Assembly: GCF_900163795.1 (NCBI RefSeq)
Contig: NZ_FWFD01000015.1
Location: forward strand, 124,001-188,000
DNA from: Vagococcus fluvialis bH819
Lineage (GTDB): Bacteria > Bacillota > Bacilli > Lactobacillales > Vagococcaceae
Direction: 5' to 3'
Length of the DNA stretch: 64,000 nt
In this document: piece after piece, positions 8,002 to 16,355 of the stretch
How positions within the stretch are numbered: position 1 is the first letter of the stretch
Layout of the letters: each line of letters starts with the position of its first letter
Translations under genes and position numbers: made by a program
The notes under the pieces: model-generated
Seen by the model: the letters and a program-made list of their open reading frames with translations, nothing else
Database searches by the model: none
Told to the model about the DNA's origin: nothing

Positions 8002-8991
8002 TTATTGGCGTTTTGATTCCTTTTGGATAATTTGACGATACTCTCTAGGCGATATATTCGTTACTTTTTTAAAAAGTTTACTAAAATAGCTAGATTGAGA
8101 AAAGCCCAAACTATGAGCAATACTGTCAATTGACCAAGTCGAGTCTTGAAGTAAAATTTTAGAACGATTAATTTTTTTCTCATTGACATAATCAACAAAA
8201 TTTTTTCCAACTTCTTTTTTAAACAACTTACTGAAATAATAACCAGATAAATAGACATGATCTGCGACTTCATCTAGAGTAATAACTTCATTTAAATGTC
8301 TGTTAATGTAACTAAGTGCGTCAATAATTTCTTGTCGTTCAGAAACATTTTTTTCCAAATCGTTGGAAGTACTTTCCACATGGTTTAAAGATATTTTTTC
8401 TTCATTGATTGCCAACTTGTCTTTTTTAGAAAAAATATGGTTTGGAATATTAATAGGTTCCTTTATTGATAAATGGCTACTCATAATATCAGAAAGATAA
8501 TAATTAATGATAATAGTTAGTAATTGGCTTCCGGCCCTAATCTTTTCTGGAGTTGTAAAAGGCATATTATTATAAGCTTCTTTAAAAAAAGGATCGTCAT
8601 CCCATTTGGTTTTTTCATTTATAATGGGCTGAAATTCTGAAATGTTTTTAATCTTTGTTTGACCACAAAGAATGTAGCCAATTACTTGGTTATCAATTGT
8701 GACAGGATATGAGAAATCAACCAAACCAGCGTGACAAATGTAGGGCGTTGTCATATTATTTTTTAAGGAACTCCTACCACCGAACATGTCACAATTTTGG
8801 CATAGTTGCCTAGTGTCCTCATTATTTCTCATTAATTGACAAAAAGGTGAAAAACCATAACCGGCAGTTAATTCATTACCTTGGGTATCTACTAGAATGG
8901 TAGCTAAACCCGTTGCTTCGGTGAATTCACTAAGTATGGTATCTAAAATTTTTTGATGTGACTCGAGGTATTGAGAGTGATCGTCTATCAA
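8002..8991 (-). CDS. pocR: PocR, AraC-family activator of propanediol utilisation
   Basis: A 329-residue regulator with an N-terminal PocR sensory domain (about residues 10-175), which contains the cysteine cluster typical of the family (CQLM, CQNCD, CHAG). The C-terminal AraC double helix-turn-helix (about 218-325) includes ITLDEVADHVYLSGYYFSKL and SIDSIAHSLGFSQSSYFSKL. Related proteins activate pdu and cob genes in response to 1,2-propanediol. It starts with TTG at 8991 behind AAAGGAG. It is transcribed away from pduA, and its 3' end faces the B12 riboswitch, so it is probably under antisense control. Confidence 0.9.
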   Translation of the reverse strand: MIDDHSQYLESHQKILDTILSEFTEATGLATILVDTQGNELTAGYGFSPFCQLMRNNEDTRQLCQNCDMFGGRSSLKNNMTTPYICHAGLVDFSYPVTIDNQVIGYILCGQTKIKNISEFQPIINEKTKWDDDPFFKEAYNNMPFTTPEKIRAGSQLLTIIINYYLSDIMSSHLSIKEPINIPNHIFSKKDKLAINEEKISLNHVESTSNDLEKNVSERQEIIDALSYINRHLNEVITLDEVADHVYLSGYYFSKLFKKEVGKNFVDYVNEKKINRSKILLQDSTWSIDSIAHSLGFSQSSYFSKLFKKVTNISPREYRQIIQKESKRQ

Positions 8992-9017
8992 ATTATGTTC
9001 TCCTTTCCAAGAAATAT

Positions 9018-9047
9018 AATATGATTAATTTGCTCATTTATTAACAA
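9018..9047 (-). promoter_or_regulatory. Putative pocR promoter with Rex-like half site
   Basis: On the - strand TTGTTA (9047-9042) is followed at 18 bases by CATATT (9023-9018), a weak -10. The stretch 9047-9030 reads TTGTTAATAAATGAGCAA, sharing its first 12 bases with the antisense promoter at 7719 and matching the Rex pattern at 12 of 14 fixed positions. TATTAACA (9039-9046) also forms a perfect inverted repeat with TGTTAATA (9053-9060). The shared sequence suggests one regulator for both promoters; its identity is inference. Confidence 0.45.
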
Positions 9048-9165
9048 AATAATGTTAATACTTATTTATTATACCTCAATTTTTTTTATTGTGAAGTTAT
9101 TTAAACCAACCGTTTTGTTTTGAACGCTAAATTTAAGGACAACAAAATTCTGCAAATTAATAATA

Positions 9166-9183
9166 AAGTGAATATTATCACAA
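9166..9183 (+). promoter_or_regulatory. Palindromic operator candidate upstream of pduA (Rex- or CRP/FNR-like)
   Basis: AAGTGAATATTATCACAA is a near-palindrome (GTGA-N6-TCAC). It fits the Rex pattern TTGTGAA-N4-TTCACAA at 11 of 14 positions and also a CRP/FNR-type site. It lies about 35 bases upstream of the likely pduA -10 box. Confidence 0.4.
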
Positions 9184-9219
9184 AAAAGCTATGACAAAAA
9201 TGTCGTAGTTTTTTTTTTT
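9182..9219 (+). terminator. Hairpin with T run between pocR and pduA
   Basis: A 15-bp stem (9182-9196 with 9201-9215, containing GCTATGACA and TGTCGTAGT) has an AAAA loop and a run of eleven Ts. It has the form of an intrinsic terminator for + strand transcription. It could end the RNA antisense to pocR, or attenuate pdu transcription if the pdu promoter lies upstream. TATACT (9219-9224), overlapping the end of the T run, is a possible pduA -10 box without a good -35, as expected for an activator-dependent promoter. Confidence 0.7.
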
Positions 9220-9269
9220 ATACTCAGTTTGTAAGAAAAAACAAAATGAAATACTTAGGAGGATCTATC

Positions 9270-9566
9270 ATGCAACAAGAAGCATTAGGTTTAATAGAAA
9301 CAAAAGGATTGATTGCATCGATTAATGCAGCTGACGCAATGGTGAAGGCGGCAAACGTTAATCTTGTTGGACAAGAAAAAATCGGACAAGGTCTTATTAC
9401 AACGATGATACGTGGTGATGTTGGGGCAGTAAAAGCAGCAATTGATGCAGGCGTTGTCGCAGCTGAATCAATTGGAGAAGTTATTTCTAACTATGTTATT
9501 CCTCGTCCACACACCGATGTGGAAGCGATTTTACCTATGATTAATATAGAAAGTATTAGTGAATAG
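9270..9566 (+). CDS. pduA: PduA, BMC-domain hexameric shell protein
   Basis: A 98-residue single-BMC-domain protein forming shell hexamers with a central pore for propanediol. [17 protein letters not shown] and the [20 protein letters not shown] motif are typical, with [11 protein letters not shown]-like residues in the centre and the usual ending VIPRPH. An upstream in-frame ATG at 9246 has no ribosome binding site; TAGGAGG (9256-9262) fixes the start at 9270. First gene of the pdu operon; pduB begins three bases after its stop. It is very similar to PduJ further downstream. Confidence 0.96.
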   Translation: MQQEALGLIETKGLIASINAADAMVKAANVNLVGQEKIGQGLITTMIRGDVGAVKAAIDAGVVAAESIGEVISNYVIPRPHTDVEAILPMINIESISE

Positions 9567-9568
9567 TC

Positions 9569-10375
9569 ATGGCTGCTAATGAAGAAGAAATTTTAAATAG
9601 AGTAATGGAAAAATTAATGTCATCTTCAGATTCAATGAATGATGGGATTATGTCAAAGGATGATAAAAAGATGGATAAAAAGCAAAGCGCATTAACAGAA
9701 TTTGTCGGAACAGCTAATGTTGGTGACACTATCGGATTAGTAATTGCAAACGTTGATTCTCATCTAGCTAAAGTAATGAAGTTGAAAAAAGACTATCGTT
9801 CTATCGGAATTATCGGTGCTAGATCAGGTGCTGGTCCGCAAATTACAGCGGCAGATGAAGCCGTTAAATCAACTAATACTGAAATTATAAGTGTTGAATT
9901 ACCAAGAGATACAAAAGGTGGCGGTGGTCACGGCGTTTTAATTATCTTTGGTGGAGAAGATGTATCTGATGTTAGACGTGCTGTTGAAATAACGCTTAAA
10001 GATACAGAACGTACTTTTGGAGATGTTTATAACAATGAAGCAGGACATATTGAATTACAATATTCAGCACGTGCAAGTTATGCTCTTCAAGAAGCTTTTG
10101 GTGCAGAGTTAGGTAAAGCATACGGCTTAATTGCGGCAGCACCTGCTGCTATTGGTGTAGTGATGGCTGATACAGCAGTAAAAGCAGCTAATGTTGAAGT
10201 GATTTCATACGCTTCACCAAATAATGGACAAAAATACTCAAATGAAGTAACCATTCATATAAAAGGTGATTCAGGAGCTGTTAAACAAGCAGTTATTGCA
10301 GCAAGAGAAGTTGGAAAAGATTTACTACATACTTTAGGTAGTGAACCAGTAAATGATTTTCCATCATATATTTAA
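9569..10375 (+). CDS. pduB: PduB, tandem-BMC trimeric shell protein
   Basis: A 268-residue protein with two BMC domains in tandem (about 55-160 and 165-265) that forms trimers in the shell. The N-terminal helix EEEILNRVMEKLM looks like the segment that links the shell to the enzyme core. In Salmonella an internal start yields a shorter PduB'; here Met codons at residues 22, 28 and 35 could act likewise, but none has a clear ribosome binding site. It probably depends on translational coupling to pduA. Confidence 0.95.
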   Translation: MAANEEEILNRVMEKLMSSSDSMNDGIMSKDDKKMDKKQSALTEFVGTANVGDTIGLVIANVDSHLAKVMKLKKDYRSIGIIGARSGAGPQITAADEAVKSTNTEIISVELPRDTKGGGGHGVLIIFGGEDVSDVRRAVEITLKDTERTFGDVYNNEAGHIELQYSARASYALQEAFGAELGKAYGLIAAAPAAIGVVMADTAVKAANVEVISYASPNNGQKYSNEVTIHIKGDSGAVKQAVIAAREVGKDLLHTLGSEPVNDFPSYI

Positions 10376-10396
10376 TTGTTGGGAGGAAAAAAATAA

Positions 10397-12061
10397 ATGA
10401 GACGTTCAAAAAGATTTGAAGTACTTGAACAGCGTGAAGTTCATAAAGATGGATTCGTTAAAGAATGGATAGAAGAAGGCTTTATTGCAATGGAAAGTCC
10501 CAATGATCCTAAGCCAAGTATCATAATTGAAAATGATGTTATTACTGAATTAGATGGCAAAAAAAGAGCAGACTTTGACTTAATTGATTATTATATTGCA
10601 GATTATGGTATTGATAAAGATAATGCAGAAAAAGTGTTAGCGATGGATTCTGTTAAATTAGCAACAATGATGGTGGATCCTAATGTTGCTCGTGATGAAA
10701 TTATTAGTTTGACAACTTCAATGACACCCGCAAAAATCGTTGATGTTGTTAGCCAAATGAACATGGTAGAACTGATGATGGCTATGCAAAAAATGCATGC
10801 TAGAAGACGACCTGCTACACAATCTCATGTAACAAACTTACGTGATAACCCAGTACAAATCGCAGCAGATGCAGCAGAAGGTGCTTTCAGGGGATTTGCT
10901 GAACAAGAAACAACCGTTGCTGTTGGTAGATATGCGCCATTTAATGCGATAGCTATTTTAATTGGTTCTCAAGTTGGCCGGCCTGGTGTTTTAACCCAAT
11001 GTTCTGTTGAAGAATCAGCTGAGCTTGATTTAGGAATGCGTGGCTTCACATCATATGCTGAAACAATTTCAGTATATGGAACTGAACCAGTTTTTACAGA
11101 TGGGGATGATACTCCTTGGTCTAAAGGTTTCTTAGCATCTTGTTATGCTTCTCGTGGATTGAAAATGCGATTTACTTCTGGTTCTGGTTCTGAAGTTATG
11201 ATGGGCTATGCAGAAGGTAATTCTATGCTTTATTTAGAAGCAAGATGTATTTTTATTACTAAAGCAAGTGGTGTTCAAGGACTACAAAATGGTGCTGTTA
11301 GTTGTATTGGTATTCCTGGTTCTGTTCCTTCAGGTATTCGTGAAGTATTAGCAGAAAATTTAATCTGCTGTATGTTAGACCTAGAAGTAGCATCAGGAAA
11401 CGATCAAGCATTCTCTCATTCAGATATGAGACGCACAGAAAAATTAATGGGTCAATTTTTACCAGGAACAGATATTATATCATGTGGTTATTCTGCAGTA
11501 CCAAACTACGATAATATGTTTGCTGGTTCTAATACTGATATTGAAGATGTGGATGATTATTTAGTTTTCCAACGTGATTTAAAAGTTGATGGAGGACTTC
11601 GACCAGTTACAGAAGAAGAAACCATAAAAGTTAGAAATAAAGCTGCAAGAGCTATTCAAGTCATTTTTGATGAATTAGGTTTTCCAAAAATTACAGATGA
11701 AGAAGTAGAAGCTGCTACTTATGCACATGGGTCTAAAGATATGCCAGATCGTAATTTAGTAGAAGATATGAAAGCAGCACAAGAAGTATTAACTAGAGGA
11801 TTAACAGGTGTTGATTTAGTTAAAGCATTAGCTAATGGTGGTTTCAGAGATGTAGCAGATGATTTATTGAGCTTACTAAAACAACGTATTTCTGGTGACT
11901 TTTTACAAACGTCAGCTATTTTTGATGAAAAATTCAATGTTATTTCAGCAGTTAATGATTGTAATGATTACCAAGGACCAGGAACTGGTTATAGATTAGA
12001 AGGAGAAGAGTGGGAAAAGGTAAAAGATATTCCAATGGCGATTGACCCACGTTCTGTCTAG
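10397..12061 (+). CDS. pduC: Propanediol (glycerol) dehydratase, large subunit
   Basis: The 554-residue catalytic alpha subunit is full length. It forms the TIM barrel that holds substrate and potassium and, with adenosylcobalamin, converts 1,2-propanediol to propionaldehyde (or glycerol to 3-hydroxypropionaldehyde). It begins MRRSKRFEVLEQREVHKDG, typical of PduC/DhaB1, and contains FTSGSGSEVMMGYAEG and GIPGSVPSGIREV. It lies between pduB and pduD with a GGGAGG site. Diol and glycerol dehydratases cannot be told apart here by eye; the pdu gene order favours propanediol. Confidence 0.96.
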   Translation: MRRSKRFEVLEQREVHKDGFVKEWIEEGFIAMESPNDPKPSIIIENDVITELDGKKRADFDLIDYYIADYGIDKDNAEKVLAMDSVKLATMMVDPNVARDEIISLTTSMTPAKIVDVVSQMNMVELMMAMQKMHARRRPATQSHVTNLRDNPVQIAADAAEGAFRGFAEQETTVAVGRYAPFNAIAILIGSQVGRPGVLTQCSVEESAELDLGMRGFTSYAETISVYGTEPVFTDGDDTPWSKGFLASCYASRGLKMRFTSGSGSEVMMGYAEGNSMLYLEARCIFITKASGVQGLQNGAVSCIGIPGSVPSGIREVLAENLICCMLDLEVASGNDQAFSHSDMRRTEKLMGQFLPGTDIISCGYSAVPNYDNMFAGSNTDIEDVDDYLVFQRDLKVDGGLRPVTEEETIKVRNKAARAIQVIFDELGFPKITDEEVEAATYAHGSKDMPDRNLVEDMKAAQEVLTRGLTGVDLVKALANGGFRDVADDLLSLLKQRISGDFLQTSAIFDEKFNVISAVNDCNDYQGPGTGYRLEGEEWEKVKDIPMAIDPRSV

Positions 12062-12085
12062 TAAGAAATCGAGAGGATGAAAAAA

Positions 12086-12796
12086 ATGTCAGAAACAGCA
12101 GTTAATGAAAAATTGTTAAGAGCAATTATTCGTGATGTATTAAAAGAAATGCCACTTGATGATAAACCAGTGACGTTTCAAGAAACAGCAGATACTAGTA
12201 CTAAGGCTAATGATACAAGTGAGCGTGTTGTAACAGCGTTAAAACAGGTAGATTGGTTTAAATCTGCGGGCGTTGCAAAAGCAGGTTCGTCTCAAGACGA
12301 GGTAGTTGTTGCAGTAGCACCAGGATTTGCTGAAGCGATGACAGAGAACTTACTAGGCACATCTCATAAAGAAATTATTCGTCAAGTTGTTGCGGGAATT
12401 GAAGAAGAAGGATTAAGAGCAAGAGTTGTTAAAGTATTCAGAACTGCTGATGTTTCGTTTATTGGAGCAGAAGCTGATAAGTTATCAGGTTCAGGCGTTG
12501 CGATTGGTATTCAATCAAAAGGGACAACGATTATTCATCAGAAAGATTTAGAGCCTTTATCTAATCTTGAGTTATTTCCTCAAGCACCAACTATTTCTTT
12601 AGATACGTATCGTGCAATTGGCAAGAATGCTGCGAAATATGCTAAGGGAGAATCACCTGATCCGGTACCAACAGTAAGCGATCAAATGTCACGTGTTGCT
12701 TATCAAGCAAAATCAGCCATGATGCATATTAAAGAAACAAAATATGTGATTATTGGTAAACCTGCAGAAGAAATTCAAGTAGATTTCTCTAAATAA
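12086..12796 (+). CDS. pduD: Propanediol dehydratase, medium subunit
   Basis: The 236-residue beta subunit of the B12-dependent diol dehydratase helps bind the cobalamin. It begins with an amphipathic helix ([20 protein letters not shown]), the kind of N-terminal extension that directs the dehydratase into the microcompartment in Salmonella. Then come a low-complexity linker and the Rossmann-like domain (about 55-230). The start at 12086 lies nine bases from GAGG; an upstream ATG at 12077 touches that site and was rejected. Confidence 0.94.
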   Translation: MSETAVNEKLLRAIIRDVLKEMPLDDKPVTFQETADTSTKANDTSERVVTALKQVDWFKSAGVAKAGSSQDEVVVAVAPGFAEAMTENLLGTSHKEIIRQVVAGIEEEGLRARVVKVFRTADVSFIGAEADKLSGSGVAIGIQSKGTTIIHQKDLEPLSNLELFPQAPTISLDTYRAIGKNAAKYAKGESPDPVPTVSDQMSRVAYQAKSAMMHIKETKYVIIGKPAEEIQVDFSK

Positions 12797-12811
12797 TAGG
12801 GAGGGAAAAAA

Positions 12812-13324
12812 ATGACAGAGATGGATAATTTAATAAAAAAAATCAAAGAACAAATGGAACTATCAGAACAAGATCAGAGTAGTGTAGCAACATATTCACC
12901 AACTGAAAAAACAATGGACCGTAATGATTATCCCTTATATGAAAAACATCCAGACTTAGTTAGGGCACCAAGTGGTAAAAAATTAGCTGATATTACATTA
13001 GAAAGTGTCTTAGCTAATGAAGTCAATACGCAAGATTTACGTGTGACAAAGGAAACATTGAAGTATCAGGGTGAGATTGCAGCTAATTCAGGAAGAGCTG
13101 CCATTCAACAAAATTTTGCTAGAGCAGCAGAATTAACAGTTATTCCAGATGATCGATTATTAGAAATGTACGGTTCTTTAAGACCATATCGATCATCAAA
13201 ACAAGAACTACTTGATTTAGCAAGTGAATTGGAAAATAAGTATCAAGCAACAATCACTGCCAATTTCTTTAGAGAAGCAGCTAATTATTACGAGAAACGA
13301 AAAAAATTAAAAGGTGATAATTAG
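12812..13324 (+). CDS. pduE: Propanediol dehydratase, small subunit
   Basis: The 170-residue gamma subunit completes the alpha2-beta2-gamma2 dehydratase. The C-terminal two-thirds contain the typical block around LADITLESVLANEV, LRVTKETLKYQGEIAANSGR and DRLLEMYGSLRP. The N-terminus EMDNLIKKIKEQM is another amphipathic helix like those on PduD, PduL, PduM and PduP. It has a GGGAGGG site and lies tightly between pduD and pduG. Confidence 0.95.
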   Translation: MTEMDNLIKKIKEQMELSEQDQSSVATYSPTEKTMDRNDYPLYEKHPDLVRAPSGKKLADITLESVLANEVNTQDLRVTKETLKYQGEIAANSGRAAIQQNFARAAELTVIPDDRLLEMYGSLRPYRSSKQELLDLASELENKYQATITANFFREAANYYEKRKKLKGDN

Positions 13325-13338
13325 ATTAGGAGGCAATC

Positions 13339-15183
13339 ATGAAAAAAGTCATTGGTGTTGATATAGGAAACTCCTCTACAGAAGTGACATTAGCAACTGT
13401 CACATCCAATGGTAGTGTCGATTTTCTTGCTTCTTCTTTATCAGAAACAACAGGTATTAAAGGAACACGTCATAATGTCATAGGTATTAAAAATGCTATT
13501 AACTTAATGTTGCAAAAAACGGATTTAAGAACAACTGATATTGATTTAATTCGTATTAATGAAGCTACGCCTGTTATTGGAGATGTGGCCATGGAAACAA
13601 TTACAGAAACGATTATAACCGAGTCAACGATGATAGGTCATGATCCTAAGACACCAGGTGGTGAGGGGATTGGCATAGGTTACACTGTTTTGTTACCTGA
13701 GCTTTACGAAAAACAGGATAAGACAAAATCTTATATTGTAGTTATACCAAAAGAGATTGATTTTGATGACGCGGCTCAGTTAATTAATTTATATGCTGAG
13801 TTTGGTTTTAAAATATGTGCGGCAATTTTACAACGAGACGACGGCGTCTTAATTAATAATAGATTGAAGCAAGTGATTCCAATCGTTGATGAAGTGGCAT
13901 TTATTGATAAAGTACCACTTAATATGTTAGCAGCTGTTGAAGTTGCTAGAAAAGGTCAAGTGATTTCAGAATTAGCTAATCCTTATGGGGTAGCAACTGT
14001 CTTTGATTTAAGCCCAGAAGAAACTAAAAATATTGTTCCTGTTTCACGTGCCTTGATTGGTAATCGATCAGCAGTAGTGATTAAAACACCAGAAGGAGAT
14101 GTAAAAGCAAGAACAATTCCAGCAGGTCATTTAATTATCAAAGGTGATAATCATACCGAAAAAGTTGGAATATCTGATGGTGCCGAAAAAATAATGAAAA
14201 CAGTCTCTGATTTCAACTACATAGACAATGTAACAGGTGAGCCTGGAACAAATATTGGTGGTATGTTGGAACGAGTACGTCAAACGATGGCAGAATTAAC
14301 AGATAAAGAATTAAAAAATATTTTTATTCAAGATTTATTAGCAATTAATACTTTTGTTCCTTTGGATGTTAAAGGTGGAATAGCAGGAGAATTTTCTTTA
14401 GAACAAGCGGTTGGGATTGCTTCAATGGTGAAGTCAGATCATTTACAAATGTCCCTAATTGCTGAAGAAGTTGAAAAAGAAATTGGCATTCCAGTTGAAA
14501 TAGGTGGTTCAGAAGCAAGTGCAGCAATTTTAGGTGCACTTACAACAGCTGGAACGAATAAACCATTAGCGATATTAGATTTAGGAGCCGGTTCAACAGA
14601 TGCTTCTATTATTGATAAATCAGGGAAAACGACGGCCATTCATTTAGCAGGTGCTGGAGATATGGTTACTATGATTGTTGACTCTGAACTTGGTTTGGAT
14701 GATCGTTACTTAGCAGAATCGATTAAGAAATATCCTTTAGCAAAAGTAGAAAGCTTGTTTTATATCAGGCATGAAGATGGAACAGTGGAGTTCTTTGATA
14801 AAGCCTTACCAGCTAATATTTTTGCGAAAGTTGTTGTTATTACTCCAGACGGATTTGTCCCAATTCCAGGAGATTTGAGTATTGAGAAAGTTAAAATCGT
14901 TCGTCAAACAGCTAAAGAGAGGGTTTTCGTTACGAATGCGTTACGAGCTCTGGCTCATGTTAGTCCAACAGGAAATATTCGTGATATTCCTTTTGTTGTT
15001 ATTGTCGGTGGATCTGCTTTAGATTTTGAAGTTCCACAATTAGTAACAGAAGCGTTGTCCCATTATTCACTCGTTGCTGGAAGAGGAAATATTCGCAAAA
15101 CTGAAGGACCTAGAAATGCGGTTGCTACGGGATTAATTTTAGCTTATTCAGATGAATTGAAGGGAGAATGTCATGGTGAGTAG
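13339..15183 (+). CDS. pduG: Diol dehydratase reactivase, large subunit
   Basis: The 614-residue large subunit of the chaperone-like factor swaps damaged cobalamin out of inactivated dehydratase using ATP. The ASKHA-type phosphate-binding loop GVDIGNSSTEVTLA is at residues 5-18, and a second nucleotide-binding motif, DLGAGSTDASI, is near 415. The length matches DdrA/PduG. It overlaps pduH by 11 bases, consistent with translational coupling of the two subunits. Confidence 0.96.
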   Translation: MKKVIGVDIGNSSTEVTLATVTSNGSVDFLASSLSETTGIKGTRHNVIGIKNAINLMLQKTDLRTTDIDLIRINEATPVIGDVAMETITETIITESTMIGHDPKTPGGEGIGIGYTVLLPELYEKQDKTKSYIVVIPKEIDFDDAAQLINLYAEFGFKICAAILQRDDGVLINNRLKQVIPIVDEVAFIDKVPLNMLAAVEVARKGQVISELANPYGVATVFDLSPEETKNIVPVSRALIGNRSAVVIKTPEGDVKARTIPAGHLIIKGDNHTEKVGISDGAEKIMKTVSDFNYIDNVTGEPGTNIGGMLERVRQTMAELTDKELKNIFIQDLLAINTFVPLDVKGGIAGEFSLEQAVGIASMVKSDHLQMSLIAEEVEKEIGIPVEIGGSEASAAILGALTTAGTNKPLAILDLGAGSTDASIIDKSGKTTAIHLAGAGDMVTMIVDSELGLDDRYLAESIKKYPLAKVESLFYIRHEDGTVEFFDKALPANIFAKVVVITPDGFVPIPGDLSIEKVKIVRQTAKERVFVTNALRALAHVSPTGNIRDIPFVVIVGGSALDFEVPQLVTEALSHYSLVAGRGNIRKTEGPRNAVATGLILAYSDELKGECHGE

Positions 15184-15502
15184 ACCAACGATTTATATCA
15201 CAAAAATGACACCATCAATTGATATTAAATATTTGCTATACGGTATGGAAGAAGAAGGAATACCTAGTGAAATAAGGGGAACAACTCAAAAAGAATTAAT
15301 TAAAGCTGCCTACGAACAGGCTTTGAAGTCTCCTTTAGCAGTAGGTATTGCAATAGATGAAAAACAAGCGGTGCTTCATTATAAAAATCTACCAGAAGAA
15401 GAACCTTTGTTTATGGTAGAAAACAAACGAGAGACAATGATGACTCTTGGAAAAAATGCAGCTCGTTTAGTAAAAGGGATTCCTTTTAAACTAGATGTTT
15501 AG
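15173..15502 (+). CDS. pduH: Diol dehydratase reactivase, small subunit
   Basis: The 109-residue small subunit (DdrB-like) resembles the dehydratase beta subunit and displaces it during reactivation. The pattern LLYGMEEEGIPSEI near residue 22 and LGKNAARLVKGIPF at the C-terminus are typical. It starts inside the end of pduG with AAGGGAG upstream. Confidence 0.93.
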   Translation: MVSRPTIYITKMTPSIDIKYLLYGMEEEGIPSEIRGTTQKELIKAAYEQALKSPLAVGIAIDEKQAVLHYKNLPEEEPLFMVENKRETMMTLGKNAARLVKGIPFKLDV

Positions 15503-15513
15503 GACGTGAAAAA

Positions 15514-16029
15514 ATGAATCAAGCATTAGGACTGATTGAAGTAGTTGGATTTGGTTGTGCCGTGAATGTTTCAGATGTGATGGTAAAAACTGCTAATGTT
15601 ACTATTGTTGGCATTGAACGAGCGAAAGGTTCTGGCTGGCTAACGGTTAAAGTTTTAGGTGATGTTGGGGCAGTGAACGCGGCTGTTGAATCTGGTGAAG
15701 TAGTTGCTAAAAAAGATCAAACATTTATTGCTTCAAAAGTTATTCCTCGTTTAGGCGAAGGTTTGGATATCTGGCTAAAAAAAGGAATAGATGCTAGCAC
15801 AGAAAAAAATTTAGCACCCAAAATAGCCATAGAAACACCAACTATTGAAGTGGTTGAATCAGAGCTCATAAGTAAAGATAGTGAAATATCTCTTGAACTT
15901 ACAGAGTCTGAAAATACAGATAGTTATACTTGTAACTTATGTAAAGATACAATGTGTACTCGAAAAAAAGGTGAACCAAGAAAAGAATGTTCACACTATG
16001 AAGAATTAAAAGATAAAGAAGAAAAATAA
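15514..16029 (+). CDS. pduK: PduK-like shell protein with C-terminal cysteine cluster
   Basis: A 171-residue protein: an N-terminal BMC domain (about 1-90, [14 protein letters not shown] then [12 protein letters not shown]), a linker, and a C-terminal tail with four cysteines (CNLCKDTMC followed by ECSHYEE). This cysteine set is like the Fe-S-binding extension of PduK. The role is a minor shell component, possibly a site for an iron-sulphur cluster. It sits between pduH and pduJ, as in Salmonella and Listeria. Confidence 0.85.
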   Translation: MNQALGLIEVVGFGCAVNVSDVMVKTANVTIVGIERAKGSGWLTVKVLGDVGAVNAAVESGEVVAKKDQTFIASKVIPRLGEGLDIWLKKGIDASTEKNLAPKIAIETPTIEVVESELISKDSEISLELTESENTDSYTCNLCKDTMCTRKKGEPRKECSHYEELKDKEEK

Positions 16030-16057
16030 AACTAATAATATATCGGAGGAATTTATC

Positions 16058-16333
16058 ATGAATAACGCATTAGGAATGATTGAAACAAAAGGGTTAGTAG
16101 GAGCAATTGAAGCAGCAGACGCTATGGTTAAAGCAGCCAATGTAACATTAGTAGGGACAGAAAAAATTGGATCAGGGCTTGTAACAGTTATGGTACGTGG
16201 TGATGTAGGAGCTGTGAAAGCAGCAGTTGACGCAGGAACTAGTGCCGCTGAATCTGTCGGAGAAGTATTTGCTTCTTATGTTATTCCCCGTCCTCATACA
16301 GATGTTGAAGGAATTTTACCAGAAAAAAAATAG
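16058..16333 (+). CDS. pduJ: PduJ, BMC-domain hexameric shell protein
   Basis: A 91-residue single-BMC protein very similar to PduA ([49 protein letters not shown]). It forms major shell hexamers. The ribosome binding site TCGGAGG is strong. PduA and PduJ look like duplicated paralogues; the assignment as J rests on its position between pduK and pduL. Confidence 0.95.
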   Translation: MNNALGMIETKGLVGAIEAADAMVKAANVTLVGTEKIGSGLVTVMVRGDVGAVKAAVDAGTSAAESVGEVFASYVIPRPHTDVEGILPEKK

Positions 16334-16355
16334 TCAAAGAAAGTCAGGATAGAAA

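Larger units (their letters stand above)
7754..9219 (+). ncRNA. Predicted long antisense RNA covering pocR (AspocR-like)
   Basis: If the riboswitch terminator at 7945-7979 is bypassed, the transcript that starts near 7754 continues through all of pocR (8002-8991) in antisense. The first good terminator on that strand is the hairpin at 9182-9219. In Listeria monocytogenes a B12 riboswitch in the same position controls an antisense RNA that lowers pocR when B12 is absent. The promoter, riboswitch, terminators and orientation are seen; the long RNA and its action are inference. The end point could also lie inside pocR. Confidence 0.5.

Noticed and set aside
8061-8273. Open frame on the - strand inside pocR
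   Set aside because: Out-of-frame shadow of the conserved AraC domain, with no start signal of its own.
8992-9269. EutV-type ANTAR two-hairpin antitermination element before pduA
   Set aside because: Only one hairpin is present, without the paired loops of ANTAR targets, and no eutVW-like genes are here.
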